From Phaeotremella fagi (taxonomy: Eukaryota; Basidiomycota; Tremellomycetes; Tremellales; Phaeotremellaceae): a stretch of DNA of 64,000 nt. The stretch covers positions 1,426,001-1,490,000 of the forward strand of contig BCHU01000003.1 in NCBI GenBank assembly GCA_001599715.1. The letters are read 5' to 3'. The notes beneath the pieces are model-generated. The model had not been told where the DNA came from and searched no databases. It was given only the letters and a program-made list of their open reading frames with translations. The translations under genes were made by a program, and so were the position numbers. Position 1 is the stretch's first letter. Every line of letters begins with the position of its first letter. Shown in pieces: positions 12,108 through 23,009 of the stretch.

Positions 12108-12690
12108 TATGAACAATGAATTATTTTCTTAATGTTGAAAGTCAAAGCGTTGGTTGGTGGTGACGAGGTGAGAAATGAGAAAGGGAACGCGGTGAGTCGC
12201 TGTCGCTGTCGCTCTTTGAGAGGGTATGTCACTGGTGATATTTCTGTTGGGGATGGGATGTGATATAAGAGATAGGATCTGGTATGAGGATGATATCTAA
12301 CACTATAAGATTAAAAGTATAAAATGAGAGTGAAAAGTAAATATGTATGGTGAAATGTAAGAATCCACTAACCAGAAATACATGCATATAGTAATACTTA
12401 GTGATGAAACACAACAAACCATAGTATATTTAGACCTCCCTTTTAAGTTGAGTGTACCTGCTGCCACGTGGAGACATCCATCATAGAAACTGACGCTGCA
12501 CTACCATCTACCGTCTACCAACCATCAATTTCATCTACCATTCTACCATTCTACCATCATTCTCATTCTCATTCTCATCATAGCATAAAATTTCCTCATA
12601 CAAATATCATAACATAAATATCATACACGTATCTTATATCTATCTACATCTTTCCATCTTATTTTCACTCAAATCAATTTTCATAAAATA
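12108..12690. promoter_or_regulatory. Divergent intergenic region, kinesin and Tudor-SN
   Basis: A 583-base spacer between two divergent start codons. It contains GTCGCT repeats (about 12196-12212), CTACCATT repeats running into CATTCT repeats (about 12534-12583), and an AT-rich stretch with TATC/ATAT near 12600-12650 close to the Tudor-SN start. No gene seen. Confidence 0.5.
12534..12583. repeat. Tandem CTACCATT / CATTCT repeats
   Basis: Three CTACCATT-type units followed by about four CATTCT units on the plus strand, about 110-160 bases upstream of the Tudor-SN start codon. Confidence 0.8.
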
Positions 12691-15600
12691 ATGTCTACAA
12701 GAGCTGTAAGTTGACTCATTCAAACCTTGGCACACGACATGTTGACTTATACCATTCATTTAGATTGTTAAATGTAAGTTTTATATATTGTTCAACTCCA
12801 ATGATCATCCCCCTAACTTCTGCCAATAGCTGTCCTCTCAGGTGACACTGTCATCATTCGACCTAAAGAAGCTCCAGAAAAGGGGAAACCAGTTAAAGAA
12901 AAGTTAGTCTTCTTAACATGTATAGCGAATATCAAACTTTCACTTATCACGGTCTATAGGGTTCTCCATCTTGCTGGTATTTCTGCACCACGAGTTGGTT
13001 CTATGACTCGAGAAGACGAGGTCAGTTGTAGCAGGTACATACATCTTCACTTCAACTGACTTTAGACATTTAGCCATATGCTTTCCTTGCTCGAGAATAC
13101 CTTCGTGTCCTCCTCGTAGGAAAAGAAATAGCTTATAACGTTACACATGTTCTCGATGTCGCATCTCAAAAAGGTACTGGCATTAATGTAAGTTATCAGA
13201 TCAATTGCGACTATCGAACAACTAACTTCCAATTACAACCAGCAACAAGATCGTGAATTCGTCAACATCTATATCGCACCTGCAGGACCTGGTCTTCCAC
13301 CTCAAGAAGTTGCATTATTAGTCATTCAAGCTGGTTGGGCAAAAGTTCGTGAAGGCGGTGGTGAAGGTGATGAAGCTGTTAGGAGACTTGGTGCTGAGGA
13401 GGCTAGACGAAGAGAATATCTGAGAACAGCCGAGAATCTGGCTAGAGAAGAGGGTAAAGGAATATGGAATGATCAAGGCGAAAGTGTATGTTGAACTTTG
13501 TTCCCTCAAGATTCCAATACTGATTACCTCTAGCAACGAACTGTTTCTTTCCAAATGCCTGTTGATCCTCAAGCTTTCATTGCCGACTACAAGGGGAAGG
13601 ATATCGAAGGTATGTCAGCCTGAAACACCAGCGCAATGACTGATTTGGCGAAGCTATCGTTGAGCAAATTCGTGACGGTACATCGATAAGGGTCCGACTT
13701 CTACTCGACGAGCACACGCATCAATTTGTTAATTTGGTAAGTCCACTCTACGATTACCTTACAAACACGCTAACCATTCTACAGGCAATTGCAGGAGCAA
13801 AGAGTCCAAGAGCATCAAGTGGTAGGGAAGGTGATGGATCAATAGCAGAACCTTGGGGAGAAGAGGCCAAATTCTTCCTCGAGTCCAGAATTTTACAGCG
13901 AATCATCAAAGTTCAATTACTTTCTGCACCACCCTCACTTGGCGCGGTTCCTTTCCAAGCTGGGCCTACACCCGCAGGAGCATTTAAAGGTGGTCTACCG
14001 GGTTTACCTGCACCTGTTAGTGGAGGTGCTACAACGATCATTGGTACTGCGTAAGTCCTGAATCCAAAGGAGGTAAAATCATACCTGATTTCTTCTTTCA
14101 GTATTCATCCCAATGGAAATATCGCAGAATTTGTAGTAGGAGCAGGTCTCGCAAAGGTCATCGATGTGAGTTGAATTGCTTTTGCGGCATTGTGATCTCA
14201 CCGACTCACAATTTTTAGTGGCATGCCGGATTCTTAGCTCCATTTGGAGGACTCGAACGTCTCAAAGCAGCAGAAAGATCAGCCAAAGAAAAGAAATTAG
14301 GTCTATGGGAAGGATACGGTGCTTCTGCCACGTCAAAGGGAGCTACCAATGGAGCAACGAACGGTGTACACTCAACCAAAGGTAGCATGTTCGACGCTAC
14401 TGTTGTTCGTATTTGGGGTTCGGATACCATTAGTGTTGTCGCCAAAAACGACGAGAGTGGTAAAGAAAGGAAATTGACGTTCGCTTCGGTTCGGGGTCCT
14501 AGGTGAGTTCGATGCTTGAAAATGTCTGACAATTGTACAGGGGTACAGAACCTAAACAGGTATATTGGGCAAGTGAGGCGAAAGAGTGAGTGGAACCGTT
14601 GCTTTCTATAAAGACAGTAGGTAACATCTTACCAGATTCCTCCGAAAACGCCTGATCGGCAAGACTGTACATGTTTTTATCGATTACGTTCAACCTAAAT
14701 CAGGAGATTACGACGAGAAAGAATGTGTCACAGTGACTTATGGAGCCCAAAATGCGTGAGTAAATGAGTCCGAGTGGGTTTTATCCAACTAATCGACAAC
14801 TTGTTCAGTAACATATCAGAACAACTTATTGAAAAAGGATTAGCCACGGTCTTGAGGCATAAGAGGGATGATGAAGATCGCTCGTCTGAATTGGATAAAC
14901 TGATGATTGCTGAGCAAACGTGAGTGAATCGGTTGAACATAGGGTCAATCTCTGACATCCAAAAAGTGCGGTCACCGAAGCTCGCGGTGTCCATTCCACA
15001 AAAGATGTCTCTTTACCCCGTGTAGTCGACGCTTCAGAAAGCGGAAGTCGGGCAACGCAATATCTTCCTTCATGGAAACGTGCAGGTCGTCATGCTGCTA
15101 TCGTAAGTCTCTAGCTCTAGTAGCAGTACCCTGTGGTTGACACTTTCAGGTCGAGTTTGTTTCCGCTGGTTCACGATTCAAAGTCTTCATGCCAAAAGAG
15201 AACACCAAACTCACTTTTGTCCTTGCTGGTCAGTTTCTCTGTCTCAGTTCCATGGTTGAAGGCACTGACAATCAAGTATAGGTATTCGAGCACCTCGAAA
15301 TGCTCGTTCAGCCAACGAGAAATCAGAACCTTTTGGTGCTGAAGCTCAACGATTCGCATCGAAATATCTTCAACGTGATGTTGAGATTTGTGAGTGAAGT
15401 TTGGTTTGATTGTTGCGGAGATCCAAGCTTACAGAAATTTCTAGCTTTCGACAGCGTTGATAAGCAAGGTGGATTCGTTGGTGCTATGTATGTTGGCACC
15501 ACGAATCTTGCTGTTGAATTGGTCAAAGAGGGGTGAGTACTACAATATTTTGGATAAAAACACTGACATTCCGTAGTTATGCTTCAGTACATTCATACTC

Positions 15601-16836
15601 AGCTGAATCTTTGCCTTGGGGTAAGGAGTTGACAGCTGCCGAAGAAGAGGCTAAGAGTGCAAGGAGAAATGTAAGTTTTTAGACATGCTTTCCTCTTTGA
15701 TTATCTGGACAACAAAGCTGATATCCTTGGGAATAGATCTGGTCTGATTACACTGGAGAAGAAGTTCAAGTTGCCACCAAAGACACAAGTTCTGAACCTC
15801 TCCCTGCGGAATATCTTGACGTTTTCGTTTCAGCCATCAGAGAAGTTGATCCTTTCGGTTTCTCCATTCAAGTCCTTGATAAAACGAGTGAGTCTGACAG
15901 TATCACCCATCTTCTTCATCACTAACAACTGACCAGGCGTTGCGTCGCTCGAAAAACTAATGTCTGACTTCTCACTACACCACCGAGGAGCATCGGCCGC
16001 AGCACCAAAAGATTTCGCACCAAGGACTGGTGATCTAGTATCAGCCAAATTCTCAGAAGATGATCAATGGCATGTGCAATTTCAACTTATGTAACTTAAG
16101 CTGATCACCTGAATACAACATAGGTATAGAGCTAAAGTTAAGAAATCATCGGCACTGAAAAAAGAGGCTTCACTGTACTTTATCGATTATGGAAACGAGG
16201 AGACTTTACCCTTTTCGAGAATTCGACCTTTGGATCCTAAATTCAAATCTTTAACTGGACAGGCTAAAGAAGCTAGACTCAGGTATGAAATCGACATTGT
16301 CACTTGTTGTTCGTTGACTAACGTTTCTCCATTTTCTTTCTTAGTTTCGTTAAACTCGTTTCTAAATCCAGCGAATACGGTCCAGAAGCTTGGAGAAGAT
16401 TCAGTGCTCTTACCGAGGTTTGTCCATTTTTTCATTTGCGCATTGAGGAAAACTAACACTCGTCAAGGGCCGAAAATTAGTCGCAAATGTTGACGCAAGA
16501 GAGGGTAACCTACTTCATCTTCGATTGATTGATCCACAAGATCCAAACGCAGCAGATGATCCTTTAGCATGTATAAATGCTGATTTAGTTCGTGAAGGTC
16601 AGTTCTATCACTCGGTGGTTGAGATAGGAACTGATGAGAATATAGGTTTGGCAACTGTTGATAAATCTTTACGATATTCGAATGCTTATCCTCAAATTAT
16701 CAAGAAACTTGAGAGTGGTATGTCGTTTCACCCCTGATTATTGAATGCTCAATACTGATGTTCAATTCTAGCCACTGAAGGTGCTAAACAAGACAGACTT
16801 GGTATTTTCGAATTCGGAGACGTAAGTGAAGATTAA
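12691..16836 (+). CDS. Tudor staphylococcal nuclease (Tudor-SN, SND1/p100 family)
   Basis: RNA-binding protein of four staphylococcal-nuclease-like repeats plus a Tudor domain flanked by a split fifth repeat; acts in RNA turnover, stress granules and small-RNA complexes. About twenty short introns. Seen: SN1 with LSGDTVIIRPK and HLAGISAPRVG, followed by EPYAFLAREYLR; SN2 from EQIRDGTSIRVRLLL with FLESRILQRIIKVQLL; SN3 with DATVVRIWGSDTISVV and RKRLIGKTVHVFIDYVQP; SN4 with VEFVSAGSRFKVFMP and LAGIRAPRNA. The Tudor part has WYRAKV and LYFIDYGNEE, which supply aromatic residues for the methylarginine pocket, and the fifth repeat ends at FEFGDVSED. The catalytic residues of true nuclease look degenerate in several repeats, as usual for the family. 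Start 12691 follows an AAATA context and exon 1 is only MSTRA. Confidence 0.95.
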
Positions 16837-17040
16837 GGTTGTGGAAGTGAGAGGTGAAATCATCGTTTGAAATGCATTATGAGAAGAACGAAATGAAAAC
16901 GAAAATGAAAATGAATTCAAAACCCAATGAACCAAAAATGCATCATCTATCATTGACGACGTAGCTCTGTTATCGTAACATCGTATGGGTCGTATTACTA
17001 GCACATTATAATCAACTTTTGAGAAGTACGAAACCATCCC

Positions 17041-18645
17041 TTAACTCTCAGCTTCCTGGACTGATAAATCTGAATAATGTCTCCCTAAAACCCTTTTAGT
17101 GAATTCACCAAAAGTCTCTCCATCTTGTCCAATAACGTCGTCGACATCAGGTCTATCAGAGTGATGAGGTCAGTCAATAACCAAACCTCCCAAGCAAGTC
17201 GATCCAACGTACTGAAGAAAAAGGGCGAACGTTTCTCTTGAAATCGATTTTGAATTCTGGATAGAACTTGATCCAGAGACGTAATGGGGAGTAGCGGCTA
17301 ATCTGCCTGCTGTAAGTAACGAGAGTGCTTCGCCAGTTTGAAATGCTGTCCCCCATAATTCAGTTTTTGGTTTATGAAAGATTGAAAAAGAAGACATGAG
17401 CATACCAAGACAGTCTGGAGGGATAGATATTTTAATCGGTTCGACCGTACTCAGATCTATTGATTCGTTGTTATTCTCTTGTCGAGGATAGATGTATAAT
17501 CCGGCTGATGAACTTGGTGCATCCACAACTTTTATTTCACCGTTGGATTTTTCTAGATACATCGCTGAACCTAGATGATTCTTTAGTTTTGAATTGGGTA
17601 GTTGAGCTTACATAAACCTGTTAGAAGAGAATGATCGACGTGGGTACCGCACAGTGCATCTTTTTCGTTTGATGAGGTCATCTCTGGATAGTAATGTAAT
17701 AATCTTGCCTGAAGGTTTTGATCAGTTCCAGTATTGAGATTCAGCTCACTTTGTTACATTTAGATGAAGATATTATTGATTCCACTGTTTGGTTTCCTGG
17801 TATTGATGGTGCGACTGTAAATGGTTGTTAGGATGTTTGGATGACAGATTGCATGTATATGCTTACCGAATCCCTCACATGCGCCTGCTAAAGCTAATCC
17901 AACTTTGTATACCAATTTTCCTAGACTGATTTTCAGTCAGTTTAACACACTATCACTCACGCTTTAAAGGTGTCTTCGAATTCTTCCAATCCTTCTATCC
18001 CTTTAGGCCAGATGTTACCTGCATAATATCTGATTTCAATGATAGGCTGTTAAATCTTCACTCATGACTAAACGCAAATTCACTTACTCTGGATGAGCGA
18101 CTCGTAGATCTTCCGAAACCTCAGGTAAATCAATTAACGGATTTGCGTAATAAGAACCTTTCTGCAAATCAGGTCTCTAAAAGAAACGATCAGCCAACTA
18201 CCTCATAGTTTAGCTAAACATGAACCCAAAAAAAACCCTTACCCCATTCATAACCTCTTTACCATGACTCCAACCGAACAAAAATGACGTCTCAGGTCTA
18301 GCCAAACCCTCTCTAACATCCACAGGTAAACTACCAAACCGTTCGGCCAGAATGAACATCTTTTCCCTGATTTCCGTGTACTCCTCTGGTAAACCTATAA
18401 GTATTTCAAAGAAAGAGGGTGACAAAAGGCATGGTTAGTAACTATGCCGATTTAAATTGAACTTTAATCTCGTGTGATTTATTTTCTTTCTTCCTTTGGA
18501 ATGCCGATGATATTGACGTACCTTCAATGAGAATGATTCCAATACAGCCTGGTTGATTACCGAATGCTTCCGATAATTTGTTCTCCAAGTGCTTATTGGG
18601 TGGCTTGGTTAGAAGTTCTTGATATTTAACTTTTATGGGTTGCAT
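17041..18645 (-). CDS. 2-oxoglutarate/Fe(II)-dependent dioxygenase-like protein (isopenicillin N synthase fold)
   Basis: Predicted oxygenase of the isopenicillin-N-synthase-like group; substrate unknown. Several short introns. An N-terminal part (MQPIKVKYQELLTKPP, GCIGIILIEGLPEEY) corresponds to the DIOX_N region with FGWSHGKEVMNG; the catalytic core has HVDHSLLTGL (first His and Asp of the iron triad), then AATPHYV (second His) and SRETFALFLQP, whose Arg fits the 2-oxoglutarate-binding position. All three iron ligands are therefore present. The C-terminus is QEAES at 17041. There is no signal peptide. It is convergent with Tudor-SN (204-base gap). Isolated from any biosynthetic cluster, so a housekeeping role is as likely as secondary metabolism. 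Confidence 0.8.
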
Positions 18646-19477
18646 ATTGGGAAGGGTAGGGATTCGATTGAATGAAGAATGAAGGTAGTAAAAAGTTGTT
18701 AAGTGGTGTAGAAAGATAACCTTTGGTAACTTACCAGTACTTAGTGAATACGCCCCAAAACGTGGTTGATCTTATGCATACACAGGATTCGTAAACTCTA
18801 ACTTTAATTCCGATCGTCATCAATGAGTTACCATATGCTTCTCAGGAATCAGTGGGAAATTATCTTTATCTAGATTCGCCCGAAATGAATGTAATCATAA
18901 TCCGAAAGAAGGCGGGTGAGATCAAATGAATGAAAGATGCATACATACAATAAGATCATATCACACCTAAGTACACCCCTACAGTTTCCTTAGAGAACCA
19001 ACGTGTAACCAAACCAATAACCATAATGAAAAGAACGTCGACTCATGGTTATTAACCTTCCCATTAAACTTTTGAAACCGATCGAAACACTCCAATACCC
19101 CGAATTAACATTCAATACCAGTACGTACAACGATACTGTCACCATGCGTGGCGAGGTGATCTTGGTCTTTGAACTGATGGGTTTTGACATAATTTCACTC
19201 TCCACACGTTGCGGATTTCAATCTTTGGATTGTTAACCTGAGTCCTTTCCGATATGGTTTAGTGGGGGCTAAGACAGCTGTACCAGGAGAATGAGGAACA
19301 GATTCTGATTCCAGCTAATATATTTTGAATTGATGCATTCTTGTGGATAAGCCTTCAAAGGGATCTTGCTTAAAAAGTAGAACATGAACGATACGATATA
19401 TTAACCTAACAAGTTCTCTCTTATTCTTTTCTTAACATCTTGCTATCAAATTTACTCTCAATCAATATACTCGAAAG
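18646..19477. other. Intergenic region between dioxygenase and kinase genes
   Basis: An 832-base divergent spacer. A 63-codon open frame at 19045-19236 shows no family motif and looks accidental. AT-rich TATATTA occurs at 19396-19403, about 80 bases before the kinase start. Nothing else recognised. Confidence 0.5.
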
Positions 19478-21490
19478 ATGCAATTGGAAACTTCAACTGG
19501 ACCACTCACTTTCTATCTACCAGCAGTCTCGCCACCTAACGGAAAAATGTCAGAAAACACACAACTTGATTTATCAACTTACGAAAAAGAGTCTATGGGG
19601 ATTCGAAAAGACTTAGAGAAATTCGAAGAACGAGACGAATTTCCATTCCCTCAACAAACGAACAACGACACCACAGGTACCGTTGCGAAGAACGAACCTA
19701 TCAATTGGGAACTTTACACACCAGGTGCTCATCATTATGAAAATCGCCACTCTTATCCGAATCATGAAAATGATCATACAACATTGGTTACTCCTGATGC
19801 ACCATTCATCGTTGGAGAACTAGATGATGGAACTTCAATCTGGTCAGATAACGGTAACGACTACGACCACAATAACGGTTCAGCACTCGGTAGACAACTT
19901 TTCACACCTGATACCGACGATTATCCAGCTTTATTCACTACCAAGCCATTGGAACGTACCGAGACCTTCGGTACTCAACAACTTTTACTTTCGTATCAAT
20001 TCCCCGGTTTACAAATCAGTCAACAAGAGACTTATCAGCCTTCATCATCTTCTTCATACGGTAGTTCAACTCTTGATTTCTCATCGACTGAATCATCAGC
20101 TTCAACACTTCCATATCATTCAGATGATTCCATCGAGTTCTCCGGTAACGGTCTACAACTCAATCAAGGTGGTTCAACCTATACCAACAGTCTCCTCCTA
20201 GATCTAGGTGAACCAATCTATGATCCAACCAAGATTCAACTCCCATTGACATCAACAATCATCCAACCCTCTCAACTCGCATTCACCGAGATCCTAAAAT
20301 CCGAAATCGCCATTCAACATCTGAGGAACCATCAACTGGAACCAACGTTCACTTCAAGATTCTCACTAACCTCCGAACTCGGTGCTGGTGGATTCGGATT
20401 CGTTTGTTCCGCCCAAGACCGTTTTCAAGGTAACGAGGTGGCGGTCAAGTTTATCTTTAAAGATAAAATCGATAAACAAGGGGGATTGGTTTATGGTGAA
20501 CCTGTTGAATCGTTTGTTTTACGTCGGATCGATCATCCCGGTGTGATTCGATTTATCGGTTTGTATGAGGATCCCAAGTTCTTTTATTTGGTACGTCACT
20601 TTCTCAAGTTTTTGTCGAGTACCACACTAACTCCCTGGAAAAGGTTCAAGATCTCCACGGTGATCCATGGAATCAAACTCATCCATTCGGTATCCAACCC
20701 CATGTTCAACCTTCTAAACCAAAATACAACGATAAACCAACTTTCCAACGTCACTTGAACGTTATTCCACTTCCACAAGTCCCAACGGCGTCTTACGCTT
20801 TGGATTGCGGTCATCTCTTACCTGGTCACTCTCACGTTAGACCTGAGATGAGTCGAAGAGCTAGTTATGATCTTTTCGAAGCTGCTGAACATTATCGATT
20901 TTCCGAGGAAGAAGCTAAATTGATTTTCAAACAGATTGGTAAGTTTCCGACAATATCTGTAGTCCTGTTTACTAACCTTGATACGTAGTTGACACCGTTG
21001 CTCACCTCCACGAAAGAGGGATATACCACGGTGATCTAAAAGACGAAAACATAGTAATCGACCGTCTAGGCGTTGTAAGTCGACTCTCTCCCCAAACAAA
21101 CACCAAACCTAACCCCGACCACAGATCAAAATAATAGATTTCGGAAGTGCGATAATGGAAGACCCAAACCATCCCCAACTCCACACTTATTTCCAAGGAA
21201 CTTTAGCATACGCCTCCCCCGAAATCCTAGAGAAAAGACATTACTACGCTGCACCAGCCGATATCTGGGCTATGGGGATCATACTCTGTATCCTGCTCAC
21301 TGGGGAATCACCGTTCGGTTCTAAAGAAGCCGCTAGACTTGGTCAGGTCGTTATCAAGAAACCAATTTCGAGATTGGCTTATGAGATTATGATGAGGTGT
21401 TTGACTGTTGATCCGGTTTTACGGGGCAGTGTTTGGGATTTACAGACTGATAGATGGTTTGGTAATCTTGGTCATAGAGGCAGTATCTAG
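19478..21490 (+). CDS. Serine/threonine protein kinase, PAS-kinase type catalytic domain
   Basis: An N-terminal region of about 290 residues is Ser/Thr/Asn/Gln-rich and shows no recognisable PAS domain. The kinase domain begins RFSLTSELGAGGFG (glycine loop) with VAVKFIFKDK (ATP Lys) and ESFVLRRIDHPGV. After intron removal (about 20590-20643, 20939-20987 and 21074-21124) come YLVQDLHGDPW, a hinge-region insertion of roughly 60 residues, YDLFEAAEHYRFSEEEA, VAHLHERGIYHGDLKDEN, KIIDFGSA, FQGTLAYASPE and ADIWAMGII. KDENIVID and DFGSA are the marks of PAS kinases (Psk1/Psk2), which link nutrient state to sugar use and translation. The HRD motif is HGD, so the catalytic Asp is present but the preceding Arg is lost. 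The C-lobe is short and ends at 21490. Confidence 0.85.
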
Positions 21491-21795
21491 ACTTGAGGTC
21501 AGTTGACTCTTGACTTTTGTTTATTTCTTGGACGTGGTGTTCATGATGAAAAATATCACCAAAGAAAACGGAAATTTATTCATAATTCTAAATTCCATTT
21601 CATGTTTATATAATATTCAACCACAGTATGTAGCCAGCAACCAAAACATGCATTCTCAATGGTGGAGTTAATTTGTACAAGAACAAGACTACTGTTGAGA
21701 TGCCACAAAATAAGTCGAACGTTTGATGCCACCACTTAATCGTGAACCAACTCTAGTTGTAAATACAACTCAATCCTCAATACTCACTTCAACCA
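21491..21795. other. Intergenic spacer, kinase to hydrolase
   Basis: A 305-base AT-rich spacer between two plus-strand genes. It must hold the kinase 3' end and the hydrolase promoter. TATATAATATT lies at 21605-21617. No gene seen. Confidence 0.5.
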
Positions 21796-22685
21796 ATGCC
21801 AACAAACATAAAACTAAAACTCCCCTCTTCAACACCGACAATCACCCTAGAGGCCCGCCTAGCAATCCCCAATGACCTCCAAACCCCCAACCGAATCCTC
21901 ACACCCCCAGATCCCGAGCTCCTCTCGATCTTCAAACGAACAAAGATAAAAAGATTGATAACGGCTTCACATCCATATAGCAGGTTAGGGGGTAGTATGT
22001 ACGATCCGTATGTCCTATCTATCATTCATTCGTCGTCTACGATTCATACTGAAGAATTAGCAGGGTTATTACCAATCATCTGATTCCCTTAGCTGTTCGT
22101 TCCACCGTCCCAACTGGAGTTTTGACATTCAACCATCGTGGAGTTGGACTTTCGACGGGCGGGAAAACTTGGTTAAACGGGTATGAGAGTGATGATCTCA
22201 ACACTGTCGAGAGGACGATCTTAGAACTATTGAAGGAAAATCACGATGACATTGAGATTTACAGATTCGTACGTATACGCACCTTGAACCAGATTAGTGA
22301 ACGCTGACAAAAGACTTAGGGCTATTCATGGGGATCCAAAGCCGTTCTCGTTCCTCAACCCCTCTCATCCCCAACTAAAATCCTATTAATCTCACCCCCA
22401 CTCTCCCTGTTCAATCTCACAAGTTATATCACCTTCCAGTCATTCGAGAAAGATATCAAAACATATCTCCAATCTTCACCCAATAAAACTCTCAGTATAA
22501 TATACGGAACAAAGGATCAATTCACTGCTTCCACCAGGTATTCATCTTTTCTAGATGGTTTGAGGGACGATAGTGGGTTGGATATGAGGGTGCAGATGGT
22601 TGAGGTTCCTGGGGGTGATCACTTTTATCGAGAGCAGTTTGAGGGTGAGATTTTGGATTCTTGTATTACCGATTGGTTAGCTTAG
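21796..22685 (+). CDS. Alpha/beta hydrolase
   Basis: Predicted serine hydrolase or esterase of unknown substrate, about 240 residues. Introns 21992-22092 and about 22267-22319. Splicing gives HPYSRLGAVRSTVP, TFNHRGVGLSTG (oxyanion-loop strand) and GYSWGS, the nucleophile elbow with Ser. The remaining triad is visible as Asp in IIYGTKDQF and His in PGGDHFYREQF, near the C-terminus. The lid is short. No signal peptide or membrane segment, so likely cytosolic. The first intron could also use the GTATGT at 22008, but only the 21992 donor keeps the frame into AVRSTVP. Confidence 0.82.
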
Positions 22686-23009
22686 CACTGCGTTTGTTCG
22701 CTCTTTTTGTTGTATTACGTTGTACTCTGTCATGTTACGATCTTTGATGACACCACTGGTGACTTAACGCCAAATAGATCTAATCAAGACTATAATCATA
22801 CGTTCATCCAAAAACATTAAACATCCAACAATTATAAACCATACCCATAACTAAACTATAAATAACTAACATAAAAATGGTCGTTTACGTGTTAAACAAA
22901 GAAAAGAGAAAAGCGATCAACGCCAAGATAAAAATATCAAACTGAATTCCAAAACCTGGTATATTGCAAGAACAAGGGGAAATCATCATAAGCCGTACCG
23001 TCGATAACA
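22686..23009. other. Convergent intergenic region
   Basis: 324 bases between two stop codons, AT-rich, containing only the 3' ends of the hydrolase and of the following minus-strand gene. No gene seen. Confidence 0.5.

Noticed and set aside
19045..19236. 63-codon plus-strand frame in the dioxygenase-kinase spacer
   Set aside because: No motif, no intron signals, and nothing in context. Looks accidental.
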